Source: Cladorrhinum sp. PSN259
Taxonomy: Eukaryota; Ascomycota; Sordariomycetes; Sordariales; Podosporaceae
Reading direction: 5' to 3'
Assembly: GCA_033725935.1 (NCBI GenBank)
Contig: MU867061.1
Location: forward strand, 620,001 to 684,000
DNA length: 64,000 nucleotides
The stretch's first letter is position 1. Every line of letters begins with the position of its first letter. The notes beneath the pieces are model-generated. The model did not search any database. It saw nothing but the letters and a program-made list of their open reading frames with translations, and was not told where the DNA came from. The position numbers and the translations under genes were made by a program. This document shows positions 22,699-34,177 of the stretch, piece by piece.

Positions 22699-23696
22699 TT
22701 AGCTGGAATAATGAGCGACATATCCAACTTCCATCATCGATCCATAGCCGTCAAGGGTGTTTCCGTTGGGATATCCAGGCTAAGTCGGTGTTAATATCAG
22801 GCTTCATCAGACCAGAAGAGTTTCAATGGGGGGAAAACTCACCCAATCACCGCCAACAGCGACATTGAGAATGAAAAACAAGGGTTTGGCAGTCAGGGAT
22901 GCCCAGACGCCGGCATCATTGAGCTGATCACCGCGCAGCTGATGGAACTGGCGGTCATTCAGGAACCAGGTGATTGTCTCTGAGCGCCAATCACCGGTTG
23001 TGCGATCCCAGATGACCCTCCATCGCTGCCAGTCTTGGTTCGGGATATCAGTCGCGGCGCCTCTGCCGGTAGGCTCGTTGCAAACGCCCCCGGGAAAGAC
23101 TAGTTGATAAGTTAGTATCACCCCAGACAAAATTAGGGGGAGGGCAAGCTTATTGAGTGAATATACGCACCATGACAGTGGGCAGTACCAAACCCAGTCA
23201 ACTGCCCATTGACCGTTTCCATGATATCCAGCTCACCACAAGCAGGCCATCCGGTTCCCTGCCTGATGGACTGCCCCAACAACCAAAACGCGGGCCAGAC
23301 CCCCTGCTTGCTGCTGATGTCATTCCCTCCGAATCTGATGACGGCTTCAGCCATGGTCCTTCTCCCCGGCTGAGGAACAAATGTGTATCTGCTCTCAATC
23401 CGCCCCGAAGTCCAGCCTCCAGAGACAGAACTATCTTTCCAGGGCACGATTTGCAGCGTTTGGCCGCCGGAGAGCTGGATCTGTCTTGGGTTGGCTCGGT
23501 AGGTCTGCAGCTCGTTGTTGACGTGCAGGTTGCGGTCGATGATGTCCCAGTTCGTGGCTGAAGGGAGGGTATTACCTTGTCCTGCGAAGGTGTCGGTCCA
23601 GACGAGAGAATATCCTGGGTATGAGGGTGGGGCCCATGCCAGAGTCAAGGGGAGGGAAATGAGGGAGAGAAGGTAGGATTTCGGAGGAAGATGCAT
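22699..23696 (-). CDS. Secreted glycoside hydrolase family 16 enzyme
   Basis: Three exons (23171-23696, 22843-23099, 22699-22779) joined by 71- and 63-nt introns give 287 residues. Residues 1-21 are a signal peptide (MHLPPKSYLLSLISLPLTLAWA). The body is a GH16 concanavalin-like fold with catalytic motif ELDIME (155-160: nucleophile Glu155, acid/base Glu160), the GVWPAFWLLG strand before it, and the closing strand FILNVAVGGDW followed by PGYPNG. Family members cleave beta-1,3(4)-glucans or act on wall glucan/galactan; the exact specificity cannot be read. No carbohydrate-binding module or GPI signal follows, so a free secreted enzyme is likely. The last exon ends VGYVAHYSS. Confidence 0.93.
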
Positions 23697-24516
23697 TGCG
23701 TCTCGTGAGGTATGTATGTGTCTGAGGTATACACTAAACGAGTACCGAAGAAAGATGATGCTACTAGTGCCGAAAGGAGTGTAAGAAGCCAAAAGCTGAA
23801 TGTGTGTACAGTATGTATGTTTGCACCCAAACAAACAAAAAGAATATTTACAAGAAGCTGAATCGAAGGTTTGAAAAAGGAATGTGGTTGAAGCGGCTGC
23901 TCCTGATGTCTGTGTCTCGCAAAGGAATGTCAACTGGCGCGAACCGGGTGTCGAGACATATCAAAAGAGCATGAACCGATAAACCGGGAAAGGAACATCC
24001 AACTATATAGACATTTTTCTTCTTTTTTTTCTTTTACTCAAAATGAAACACGATTGTTCAGGATTTGAACAAAATGCAACTACAACTACTACAAACAGGG
24101 GTTGGTACTGCCAGCGAGCATAAAACACACCACATGGGACCCATTGCCACCAGGACTGCTGGTGGGTATTGTAGAATGAAACCATCCATGAGAAGTATCA
24201 TTCCTCCCAACCGTACTGGTCAGGTCGGCGAAATAGGGCATTGAATGACCCCGTTGTGATGGCGAATTTTTACAGGGGTGTTTACATCAGTCAGGAGGCG
24301 AAAGATGGTAAAATCCAGATGACTGGGCGGGTAAGTGGTGTTGTGGTTTGCGGCCAAAAAAGGATTGGAGGATCCATATCCGGGGTTTAATGCACGAGAT
24401 GTTTCGTACTTGCCCAGGGGTTAAAGAACCTGCTCTAGAACTTCCTGATTTTCGAACCTCTCATGAAGATCATAGATCTGGTCCTGGTCGCCAAGAGATG
24501 GAATCTATTTGGGTTA

Positions 24517-24547
<31 letters not shown>

Positions 24548-25378
24548 CAAAAAAGAAGAAGAAAAAAAAGACAATTCTCATTTCTTTTTTGTATCTGGTA
24601 TTTGCCTTCAATGTTACTTTCTCGGGCGCAAGACTCTCGGGATTGTTCAATATCGTTAGCATCAACACTTTCGGGCCTTTCTGTTGACATGCCAATCCCT
24701 GATCCGATCATGCCTTGAGAGATGAGATAAAAGTGCCCAAGACCAAAGAGTCAGGAGGTTCAAATGTGTAGCGGGATATGCGCGGAATTTGTGATAGAGA
24801 TAAAATACCGGCCGGGCGGATTCAACCGATTTGTTAATGATATCCGCGCAGGTGTCACTTACCCCGGTTTTTGGGTAGCATCGGAAAGTCCCAGCTGCCA
24901 TCAAAGATCCACCGGTACTTGGGGAAACACCAAAACGGCGTCTCATGTGAGTTGATGTGTAACGTTGTCTCAGCCATCCTGGCGATAATGTCATCCAGCA
25001 TCATGGTGGTGAGTCAGGTAAGATGGAAAGAGAAGTTTTGGACACATGTTTTTGATATTGAAGATGCCTTGTTCAAACTATTCTTTTCGAGAGATCCAAA
25101 AAGGGGTCAAGGGGCTCTTGGCGGCTTAGGTAAAAATCTCTGTTTCGAGGAAAATCTCAGACGTGTCTCTTCACGAACGCTATTGGTCAGAGACGAAATA
25201 GGAAAGGGTGCTGTTGCGCCACGCGTTCCATGGATTCCTATTGGTACCGAATTCGGCCCCAGTTTTCAGAGACCCAATCAACGAAGAGTGCACAATATTT
25301 GCCTATCCAAAGGAGAAGTTGTACCGAAATGTTAAATCGAGCGTACTCCGGAATTCCACCCCAGCTCCTTATTGCGAT
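23697..25378. other. Divergent intergenic region (1.7 kb)
   Basis: Holds the promoters of the GH16 gene (minus) and the 2EXR gene (plus). Only the CA microsatellite is notable; no supported gene. Confidence 0.4.
24517..24549 (+). repeat. (AC)n microsatellite
   Basis: Twelve AC dinucleotides (24517-24540) followed by GCACACAC and an A/G-rich stretch running to about 24571. Confidence 0.95.
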
Positions 25379-26206
25379 ATGGCAACATTTCCACAATTCT
25401 CTTTGTTCCCATTTGAATTACGATATCAAATCTGGGTTGACAGCATTCCTGATGCTGAGCCCCAGGTCGTGCTTGATCCCTTCTTCAACTTTGAACGCTA
25501 CGCACCATGGCCTAGACCACCACTGCCCATCGGCTTCCCGGCCATGATGCATACCTGCCATGAAGCCCGCACTGTAGCCCTCGAGCAGTTTAAGAAGCGT
25601 TATTGGCCGACTCTGGTCAGAGCCGACGGACTGAGTGTCCCGCGCCGTTACTTCATGCCGGAGCTCGACATTTTGTTTTTGGAGCATCTGGGCCGCTGGC
25701 GCCGCATTCTGAACAACTACAAACGCTTCGTGAGAAATAAGACGACACAACTTGGTGAACCCCCCGAACAAAAACGTTTAACATCTATTGGCGTTCCGTG
25801 GGGCGGCGTGCTGTCTTACGAAGCGATTGCTTCTATGCCGTCCCTGCAAACCATCTACGTCGTTGTCTGTGACGTTTGGCCCTTACCAGCTGTACCCGAT
25901 ATTCCTCCTCCTCCTTGGGATCGCCGGTTCAAGCTGGAGGCTATCACTGAAGACGAAAAGAAAAACGGCATACCCCTTTCATTGATTTATCCGGATAAAC
26001 GGAATGAAGCCACTATCAATGACAGCGGATTAGTCGATATCCAAGTGCACGCACAGACAGAACTAGCAAACCTCATCCGCGGTCTGGAATATCACAAAGA
26101 TGATGAACTGGTCAAAGAGTGGTGGGCAAACCGGCCAGAGAAGGGGATGGGTCTCAAGGTAGAGGTTGTACGGCTTGTGCGTGCTGAGCCATGGTACAGA
26201 CCATGA
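25379..26206 (+). CDS. 2EXR-domain protein
   Basis: Single exon, 275 residues from ATG 25379; the upstream extension of the frame has no ATG. The start of the protein, FSLFPFELRYQIW, is the signature of the fungal 2EXR domain (PF20150), followed by the usual HTCHEARTVALEQFKKRY helix and a conserved strand ELDILFLE. These proteins are abundant in ascomycetes, often beside HET and other rapidly evolving genes, and have no settled function. No signal peptide or membrane helix is present. Confidence 0.88.
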   Translation: MATFPQFSLFPFELRYQIWVDSIPDAEPQVVLDPFFNFERYAPWPRPPLPIGFPAMMHTCHEARTVALEQFKKRYWPTLVRADGLSVPRRYFMPELDILFLEHLGRWRRILNNYKRFVRNKTTQLGEPPEQKRLTSIGVPWGGVLSYEAIASMPSLQTIYVVVCDVWPLPAVPDIPPPPWDRRFKLEAITEDEKKNGIPLSLIYPDKRNEATINDSGLVDIQVHAQTELANLIRGLEYHKDDELVKEWWANRPEKGMGLKVEVVRLVRAEPWYRP

Positions 26207-26540
26207 ACAGGCTTGCAAAAGGAAATGCTTTGAGCGAATGTTATTAACGCTTTAACTGCTTTGAACACCCTATTGAGAAAGGAGAACGTCAATGGTTTAT
26301 TATTTTTAGCAACTTGAATTTTCACCGTGCTTTACGAGAATTCTAATTAACCAAACTGCCGCCTTGCAACCCAAGCCACATCCGGATATTAGACGGCACT
26401 CCGGCTTACCAAGATTGAGACATGACTTGGGGTATATCTACCATATACGTGTCCCATTCTTTCTCCACTGCATCTCACCAAAACCACCGGCATCAACATC
26501 ACTGTAATTTCAGACCTGCAGCGCCAACAGTTCAACAGAA
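26207..26540. other. Intergenic region
   Basis: Nothing recognised beyond the presumed promoter of the downstream secreted protein. Confidence 0.4.
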
Positions 26541-27068
26541 ATGCTTCCGACAATTCCACTAATCCTCACCCTCTCCCTGGGTGGCGCCCTACAAGCCCCA
26601 TCCCCATCCTCTCCGCCAACGATCCTCGTAACCGTAAGCAACCCCACGACAAAACCCTACACCCTCCTCACCTGGTCGTCCCCTCTTGACTCGCTGGCCT
26701 TTGCCCTCGGTCTCTTCCCTCTTACGCTGTCTTCCACTGGGAAAACTATCCCACTCAACATTATCCAAGTCAAGCGCGTCGCTCCGCCCTCGCTGGATTC
26801 TTATATTACCCTTGATCCCGGGCAGAGCATTCAAAAGACGGCAACACTTCGGGAACCGACGGTTGATTTGCAGAGTTTGGCTGGGCAAAAAGTCCGCGTG
26901 AGATGGGACGTGGGCCGCGGGATTAGGATTCCGGTTTGGGAGGGAAGGAAGGAGGAGTTGGCCGCTGAGGGGCGGATTGCGAGCGAGGAGTCGTGGTGGG
27001 AGGGGGACGGGGAGTGGGTGGTTGATGATGGCGGGGAGGGGGTTGAGGTTGAGATTGCCGGGCACTGA
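26541..27068 (+). CDS. Small secreted protein, resembles a deuterolysin propeptide
   Basis: Single exon, 175 residues. Residues 1-17 form a signal peptide (MLPTIPLILTLSLGGAL). The body starts with a beta-strand and NPTTKPYTLLTWSSPLD and continues to LDPGQSIQKTATL, a layout like the N-terminal inhibitory propeptide of fungal deuterolysin (M35) proteases, but no HExxH protease domain follows. The C-terminus is acidic and Trp/Gly-rich (SEESWWEGDGEW). Stand-alone homologues of this kind may act as inhibitors or chaperones, but that is inference and the resemblance is weak. No cysteines are present, which is unusual for a small secreted fungal protein. Confidence 0.7.
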   Translation: MLPTIPLILTLSLGGALQAPSPSSPPTILVTVSNPTTKPYTLLTWSSPLDSLAFALGLFPLTLSSTGKTIPLNIIQVKRVAPPSLDSYITLDPGQSIQKTATLREPTVDLQSLAGQKVRVRWDVGRGIRIPVWEGRKEELAAEGRIASEESWWEGDGEWVVDDGGEGVEVEIAGH

Positions 27069-27297
27069 TGGTGTACCATCTCACATCATGTCAAAGCGAA
27101 TATCATATTCTAGTAACCAGATAGTAATACTACTGCGATCTACTACTTGTAGTAAATTGAAAAAGAAGGCAAAACACTCTAAAGCGCCCATTCACTCAAG
27201 AAAATACACTCTATTTACCCAACACAACAAAAAAGAGCAGCTCTCTTCTTCTCTCGGCCATACCTACCTCAAACTCCGAGTCGCCTCACATGAAATT

Positions 27298-30200
27298 CTA
27301 CTTTGTCCTAATCCCAACATCCTTCAACACGTAAACGAGCCCGTACAAGTCCGTCAAATCAACAAACATCCTCACCGCCTCCATCACTTTTTCGTCTTTT
27401 ACTTCCTCTCCCAGTCGGCTCAGCACGTCCCTCAGTTTGTGCCTCTCGTACTCGGCAAGCCACATCAGCTCGGCTTTTTTCGCACCATCACTCGCATCAT
27501 TCAACGCGTGAAACTCGACAAAATCGACACTATTCAAGGACTTTTCCTCCGCGTCGCGCTTTAGGGAGCCGAGATCGTTGTACATCCTGCACATGGTTGC
27601 CAGGTTCCGGCAGAGGTCTTCGGTCAGGTATGCCGTTCTGGCGGAGGAGGAGAAGAGAGAAGACTGGTGGGAGGTGCCGCCGATGAGGCAGTTGAAGAAG
27701 AAAAAGGAGAAGGGGCAGGAGGTGTGGTCTGCTGATGTTGTGCGGACCCAGTTGTAAAAGGTTCTCGGCGGGGATGGAAATGGGAATGGGGATTGTTGGG
27801 TGGGAGGTGGGGCGTGGCCGTTGGTATGACCGTTGGTATGACCGTTGGTATGACCGTTGGTATGACCGTTGGTGTGACCGTTGGTGTGACCGTTGCCGTT
27901 CTCGTTGCCATTCTCGTCTTGTCTTGACAGGTCTGCTGCCCTGATGCGGTGGTTGTCTTCTGCCTGCGTGATGTGGGCCAGGAAAAACGTCTCGAGTTCA
28001 AAGGCGAGCTTGACTTGGAGGATAGACGGGCTGGAGAGCACCGACGGGTGGTGGAGGATGTACTTGGCGAAGGTGCCAAGGACCGACTTGATGCTCTCTT
28101 TCGTGTTCGACGGAGGTTGGCCTTGCGAGGGCGCTTCGTGCTTGTGTCCGTTTACTGCAGATGTGCCTTCTTCCGCGTCTTGGGGTTTCTTTTCGCTGAT
28201 GCCGGTGCCGTTGGCAGTACCGTTTGGTCGTTTCTTCTGGTGGCCATTGGTTGGAGTTTCGGTCTCTTCAGAGTCCAGCGGCGCATCTCGTTTTCTGCCA
28301 TTGACACTACGCTGCCCATTAACGCCATTCAGAGCCCCATTGCATGTGTGCTTCGAACCACTCCTCATGTCAGCAAAGATCTCTCCCACCAAATCCCTGA
28401 CCTCGTTCAGCCTTCCCTCATAGCTTGCCTCTACCACAGCCTCCATGTACTCGTCGGCATAAAAGTTCAAGATGGACAGGACTGTCATCTCGTACATGAC
28501 TGACAAGCTCACAGACGGCTTGTGAAGCCCAGCGCACGCAGTGACAGCAAGAGGGATTAGAAACAGGTACTTGTCCTTTGCCTTTGCCGCTCTGGGAAAC
28601 ACCGTCTGCGGCTTCCGCTTCAGAGCTAGAAAGGCAAAGCACGCTTGCATCTCTGCCAGCGGCAAGGCCCATGGCTGTGTGTTTCCAAACAAGGAGGTAA
28701 GCGCAATGAGCTGGCCTGTTGCTTGCATGCCGCGGAGAATCTTGTCTGAGACGCAGAATGGTGAGTTGCTAGGTTCTGGTGTCGGTGAAGGCGGTAATGC
28801 AAGCGCTGCAGCGAGACAGTAGGCCTCGCTGAGCACTGACGAGCTGTAAGTCACTTTCTCAATCCAGAGGTAAGAGCCCTTCTTCCAATGGTCTCGGTTA
28901 CTGACAAGCCACGTTCTGGCACTGTCTAGAAGGTCGACTATGTAGGTAAAGGTAGGGCCGAGTTGAGGCATCCAGGGAAGCTTCAAGAGAGAGGACATGG
29001 CAAGAATGCCGTACGAGGTCACCTCGCAAATATCGTCCCAAGAGCCGTTGGGTAACTGAGATTGCAGCAGCCGTGTCATGATGTGAACCGAGAGCATTGG
29101 TATCTTTTCTGCGAGGTCAGGAGCAAGGCCAAAGACAGCCCGAGCGGTGCCAGGATGTTGATAGAGCAGATCGAAGGCGTGAGAGAGGAGCATCATCCAG
29201 TAGTTCTCCTTGGTGTGCCATTTCTCATTGACGTCTTCCTTGAATGCTTGGTCTGTTAGAAACTGGCTTGCTTTGACGATCTGCTCGAGATGTTGATCTC
29301 TGTCGTCTCTAGTCAAGAGGAGGATGAGAATGTTGCAGTTGGCGCTGAAACTGGGATTGCGTTCCCCTGGGTATGTCTTGAAATGTGTCGAGGTTTCATA
29401 GGTGCGGATGAGGCCCTCGACTCCGAACTCAAACCCCAAGTGATGGAGAGTTTCAAGAGATTTGGCTGTGTCATCGGCATCTGGAAGGCCTCCTGGCACA
29501 AATCCAACAAGCCCCTTTTGTGCCACCAACGTCTCCTCGAGCAAGCTACCAAGGGTGAGCTTTTCCTCTTCTCCCATTGCTACACCCACCGATGACAAGG
29601 TGCAAAGTGACCAGCTGACTTCGAAAATCGTGGTAGGCCAAGCGCAGGGGACACTACCATGCTCAACGCAGCCAGGTCGGTTCACAACCATCCTGAGGTA
29701 GTCCTCAGCACGCTGATCCCAGGTAGAGATGCCCATCAAGTAGACAGCCGTTGAGCTAGGTTTGCAACAATGTCAGCCTTGGATTGTATATTATCATTAC
29801 AGTGTTAACTCACGCAGGTGAACCCATCATCGACCCGTTTGGCTCTAGCCATTTCTTGACACGGTTGAAGTCAATGTGTCCGTGAAAGGCTTCGAGTGAG
29901 TGGTGCAGCGTAGATGGCATACGATACAAGGTCTCGGCCGGGATCTTGGACAATTTGGCGTTCCTCAGCGTTTTGAGAGCATCCAGTTGGGGCAAGTCTA
30001 TCACAACACCCTCCTGTTCGAGCAGCTTCAGAAGTGAGACCACAAGGATCTCGAATCCGACTTGATCAACGGAATGGATGTCCCAGTCAGCCACCATGCG
30101 GTTGAGAGCAGTCTCTGCCTTGGAGCTTCGTTGAAGTAAGTCATGTTGCTGTCTAGGGCTTGCATGATGCAGGTGTTTCTTAAGAGATAGTAGCCCTGCA

Positions 30201-30439
30201 GCCGTGTTCAAGATGCCGTCGACTGGTGTTGAGTATGGCTCCCAGGCTCCTGATGGTAACTGCTGTTGGAGGACGTAGTCGAAACACTCTGGGAACAACC
30301 AATCGTCATCCTTGCGCACCATCGAAACCCAGGCCGAGTCATAGACAGAGGCGGACATGGAGCCAATACCCTGGCCAGCGGAACATCCGGCAGCCAGAGA
30401 GGCAATGAAAGCCCGGGCCTGGTCGTGTAAGGAGCCCAT
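27298..30439 (-). CDS. Bifunctional class II/class I diterpene synthase
   Basis: Exons 29814-30439 and 27298-29755 around a 58-nt intron (GTGAGT donor, CTAG acceptor) give 1027 residues. Domains are in fungal CPS/KS-like order: N-terminal gamma/beta domains with the class II motif DADD (about 301-304, the DxDD acid that protonates GGPP) and a C-terminal alpha domain with the class I motif DEYME (643-647, DExxE-type Mg2+ site) and NDLGSLKRD (935-943, NSE-type). Both active sites look intact, so GGPP should be cyclised to a copalyl-type diphosphate and then to a polycyclic diterpene; which skeleton cannot be read. Unusual: a long low-complexity insert (about 670-860), rich in Asn, Gly and charged residues, that ends in tandem NGHT repeats. 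It anchors a cluster with GST, MFS and two P450 genes. Confidence 0.94.
27813..27894 (-). repeat. 12-bp minisatellite encoding NGHT repeats
   Basis: A 12-base unit (plus-strand ATGACCGTTGGT and near copies) is repeated six to seven times in frame inside the diterpene synthase, giving six Asn-Gly-His-Thr units plus a final NGHA. Units differ only at a wobble-like base (ATG/GTG), so the array is young. Confidence 0.95.
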
Positions 30440-31453
30440 AGTCGTTGCTGAGGGGGTAGTTGAGAGCGATTTACAAATCATACAAAGCTTTTACATACAA
30501 CTGACCAGCCTTCAAGCCGGTCTCACTCTAGATTATAATCCACATTTCAAATACGCTCAAGTTCCTTTCCTCGCTAGTCAATACGCGAAGGGGAAAACCA
30601 GTGACTCCACTCTATGAGCACCTTGCCGAATCTTGTCCCGCTGAATCCAATGGTGACACTCGCAAAGTTTGTGCACACAAGAATTCAAGGCAGCTAGCAT
30701 GAAAAAAAAATTCAACGGTCGTTGGTGACGCTGCAAATTGATGCTATAGTCCGAAGATCAAGATAGGAGTCCGGTTCAGTGCTTGGCGTGTAACTACAAA
30801 AAAGATACATGTCGGGGTACATCGGGCAAGTCACAGAGCGTACATACATGAAAGTTAAGCGAAAGAGGGTGGCCTGTGATGTAACCCCCCACGAAGGAGT
30901 CGAATGCTTGCAAGTGAGACTGATAGTCGGCTCACCGGATTCCGCGTCTGCCGGAGGCACAGTGGCTGCAGGACCTTGCTGACTCTTTTAATTGTGGGCT
31001 CTTTTGTTTACACAAGGCGGTTAGTTCTCTTTGCTGCAGGTCGCACAGTACGACCTTGCAATTGATGTAGTCTGGATGCCTGATTCGGCTTGCCATTGTT
31101 GAGATGAAAAGGCGGACCTGCACGTCGTGCGCATATGCCCCTCAACAGTGCCTGGCTTGGTAATAATTTCATGAGTGGTGCAGCTCTGCGGCGTGAAACA
31201 AAGCAACCCCGCACGCCAACAACCGCTGAAGGATGGGCGGGAAGGGGAAGGGAGAGGGGGTCGGGGGCCACAAACAAACAGAAAGCAGAATGCCACCAAA
31301 ATAAACAGGTGCAAACCCCTTTCCCTTATCAAGACAGCCACCCAACCATTGAATCGTACCAAGGGCTTGGAGGATCACCGAAACAGAGAGAGACCCCCAT
31401 TTCTTATCCGCTTCTCACACACCAACCACTCTTACACCGTTTGATTAGCAACC
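30440..31453. promoter_or_regulatory. Bidirectional promoter of diterpene synthase and GST
   Basis: One kilobase between divergent cluster genes. Closely spaced inverted CGG/CCG triplets lie at 30928-30944 (CGG-N4-CCG overlapping CGG-N3-CCG), a form bound by Zn2Cys6 regulators; function is inferred. No coding exon seen. Confidence 0.45.
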
Positions 31454-32314
31454 ATGGCAAGCACATCATCTAACCCGCCCAAGCCAATCCGTGTCTGGAT
31501 CACCCGTACGTGCCTCACCGTTTTTTGAAATCTCGGCTCCAAAATAAGGACAAGTGCTGACTGACTGCCTGGTTTGCCAACCTTTACAGCTCCTGGGCCC
31601 AACCCATGGAAGACGGTCCTCATTCTGGAGGAGCTTGGCCTCAACTACGAGTTCAAGTCATTCCGCTTCGATGATGTCAAGAAGAAGCCCTTCATCGACA
31701 TCAACCCCAACGGCCGCGTCCCCGCCATCGAGGACCCCAACACCGGCCTCACCCTCTGGGAATCTGGCGCCATCAACCAGTACCTCGTCGAGCAGTATGA
31801 CAAGGAGAAGCGCATCACCTACGACACCCTCATCGAGAAGAACCTTTGCAACCAGTATCTGCACTTCCAGATGAGCGGCCAGGGCCCCTATTACGGCCAG
31901 TGCGGCTGGTTCCAGCATCTGCACCCGGAGAAGATCCAGTCCGCCATTGACAGGTACGCAAACGAGATCAAGCGCGTCTTGGGTGTTCTCGAGACCGTCT
32001 TGTCCGCCAAGCCCGCCGATGCGCAGTGGCTCGTCGGCAACAAGATGACCTACGCAGACCTGTCGTTTGTGCCTTGGAACTTCCGTCTCAGCGAAGTGCT
32101 GCTCCAGTCGTGGGATGAGGTGTTTGAGGGAACTCCCCACGTCAGAGCCTGGCATGAGAAGATGGTGGAGCTGCCCAGCTGGAAGCGTGCCATGGAGCAT
32201 CGCGCCAGACTGATGGACGAGCAGGGACTGCAGTGGAACGGCGTCCCCAAGGGCATCGAGACCTTTACCGAGTACGAGGAGAAGATTCAAAAGGGAGAAT
32301 TGAAGTACGATTAG
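31454..32314 (+). CDS. Glutathione S-transferase (Ure2p-like)
   Basis: Exons 31454-31505 and 31590-32314 around an 84-nt intron (donor GTACGT, acceptor TACAG) give 258 residues from an ATG in strong context (ACCATGG). The thioredoxin-fold N-domain shows PGPNPWKTVLILEELGL, the cis-Pro strand NGRVPAIEDP and the glutathione gamma-Glu binding LWESGAINQYL. The all-alpha C-domain follows, ending in the conserved MTYADLSFVPWN cap motif. Cytosolic. Within a terpenoid cluster such enzymes usually conjugate or detoxify reactive (for example epoxide) intermediates. It is divergent from the diterpene synthase and convergent with the MFS exporter (70 bases between stop codons). Confidence 0.95.
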
Positions 32315-32384
32315 ATTAGCAAAGTAGTAGATCAATCTAGGTAGTACAGAGAAAATATCATTATTATTATTATTTTTATACCCC

Positions 32385-34177
32385 CTATTGTGGGTCCACC
32401 CCCTTTTCAGCATCATCAGCACTATCACCCTTCTCTCCGGGAACCGTTGCTGCATTTTGTTTGCTCTTGACTGAGATCCACTTGCAACCCAACAGGAAAA
32501 CAAACGAAAGGACAGGGGCAACTGCCGGAATATACTGTTTTGGGTTAGTCCAAACTTGTGCCAGAACCAGAACCCAGACTACAGGGATAGGGAGTTACTC
32601 ACAAAAGTGTTAGTGACCGATTCGCTGTACTCGTCAATGACCCTCCTGAGAACATCAGGCGCCACAATTTTGCCAATGTCTGTCACTCCAGAATCAATGA
32701 TTCTCTCAACGACCTCGTCGCTAACAACCTTGCCGAGATTTACTTTTAGCTCTCTCTGGAAAACGGCCTGTCCAATGGCCGCAAAGATGGCACAGCTGGT
32801 CGAGATGACAGCCAACAACGTGCTACTTCCCAGCGGAACCAAATCTTGTGGCAAACTTGCCTGCATGGCAAGATGGGAGAGGTTACTTGCAAGCGAATAT
32901 CCCACACCTCCCAGGATCTGGTATCCCACCCAATACCGTCCCGGAATGTTGGGATAGATGGTCGTCAGCAAGCCACCGCAGAGGCAGACGCAGACCTCGG
33001 CAAAGAGGAGGAAGGGATTCCACCAGCCGAGCTGAGTGACCAGGCCGGCGCCAATAAAAGCAGCAAGCACGTCCGAGATGACGGTCGGGAAGAAGTTGAT
33101 GCCGCTCTTTGTCGGGCTCGCCTGCAGCACTCCCTGGAACCAAACAGGCAGCCAGTAAATGATGACCTGAAAGGGACCGTTCACGAAGAACGCAGCCGCG
33201 CACAGAAGCGCCGGGTTCCTGTTGATGGTAAAAATCCGGGGAGGAATAAGCGCGCCCTCCTTCTGTCGGATGTTCCAGACAACCCACAGGAAAAAGACTA
33301 CTCCAAACCCGACAAACAGTCCGACAACAACAGACGACGACCAGGCGTATTCAATGCCGCCCCACTGAAGCGCGAGCAAAAGCATAGTAATGGACCCGGC
33401 AAAGAGCACCAGACCGACACCGTCAATAGACGCAAGCTTGGTCTTTAGAGGGGGGAGCTCGGTCGGCGCGGCCCTGACGTGCACCAGCGCAAAGAAAACA
33501 ACCGCCGCGGCGCCGCCGATCGGCAGGTTGATCCAAAAGCACCACCGCCAGGTGACGTTCTGCGCGAACCCGCCGGCAATCACCGGCCCCACGATGCTGG
33601 CGATCGAGAAGGTCGACCCCATCACGCCCGTCCAGACCGCCCTCTTTCGCAGAGGAATGATGGTCGTCAGGATGGTGAACCCGCCCGCCAGGACGCCGGA
33701 TGCGCCAAACCCGGCTATGGTCCTGCCGGCGATGAGCGCGCGGGAGGAAGGGGCCAGCGCGCAGACCAGACTGCCGACCTCGAAGAGGAGGAGGTACGAC
33801 AGGTAAGCCAGCTTCTTGGGGAACAGGGTGTACACTTTGCCCGCCAGGGGCTGGCTGGCGCACATGGCGAGCATGAAGGCGGCGCCATACCAGCCTATGT
33901 CGCGGGTCGAGTTGAACTCTGAGGTGATGACGGGGATGGCGGTCGCGATGAGGTTGAAGTCAAGGCCGACCAGGAAGGTGCAGAGGCAGATGGCGAGGTG
34001 GATGAGGAGCAGCTTGGGGCCCGTCACTTCGTTGGCTGGATCTATGTCCTCTGTGATATCTTGGCTTGGGGTTGGAGCGGAGGAGCCATCGTCAGGCTGA
34101 GCCTTGTTGTTTTTGTTGTTGTTGATGTCTGAATCAGTGGCGGTGATGATGGTAGAGGGCTCCATCTTGGTGGTCAT
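32385..34177 (-). CDS. MFS exporter, 14-TM DHA2 type
   Basis: Exons 32603-34177 and 32385-32534 around a 68-nt intron give 574 residues. Without the second exon the protein would lack its last helix; exon 2 supplies it (VAPVLSFVFLLGC). The N-terminus is a hydrophilic Asn/Asp-rich tail, followed by helices with the 14-TM drug:H+ antiporter features: LDFNLIATAIPVITSEF (motif D1), RTIAGFGASGVLAGG and GPVIAGG (motif C), and WRWCFWINLPIGG. A plasma or vesicle membrane exporter for the diterpenoid product, or for self-protection, is inferred from position in the cluster. Confidence 0.94.

Noticed and set aside
27813..27894. Possible CRISPR-like array
   Set aside because: Units are 12 bp, contiguous with no spacers, in frame inside a eukaryotic gene.
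27949..28503. Plus-strand frames over the diterpene synthase insert
   Set aside because: Low-complexity mirror of the insert, no family features.
31658..32521. 287-residue minus-strand frame over the GST gene
   Set aside because: Leu/Val/Gly-rich shadow of the GST exon; spans the intergenic gap without any start context.
32846..33448. 200-residue plus-strand frame opposite the MFS exporter
   Set aside because: Charged shadow frame; the minus strand encodes a complete 14-TM protein.
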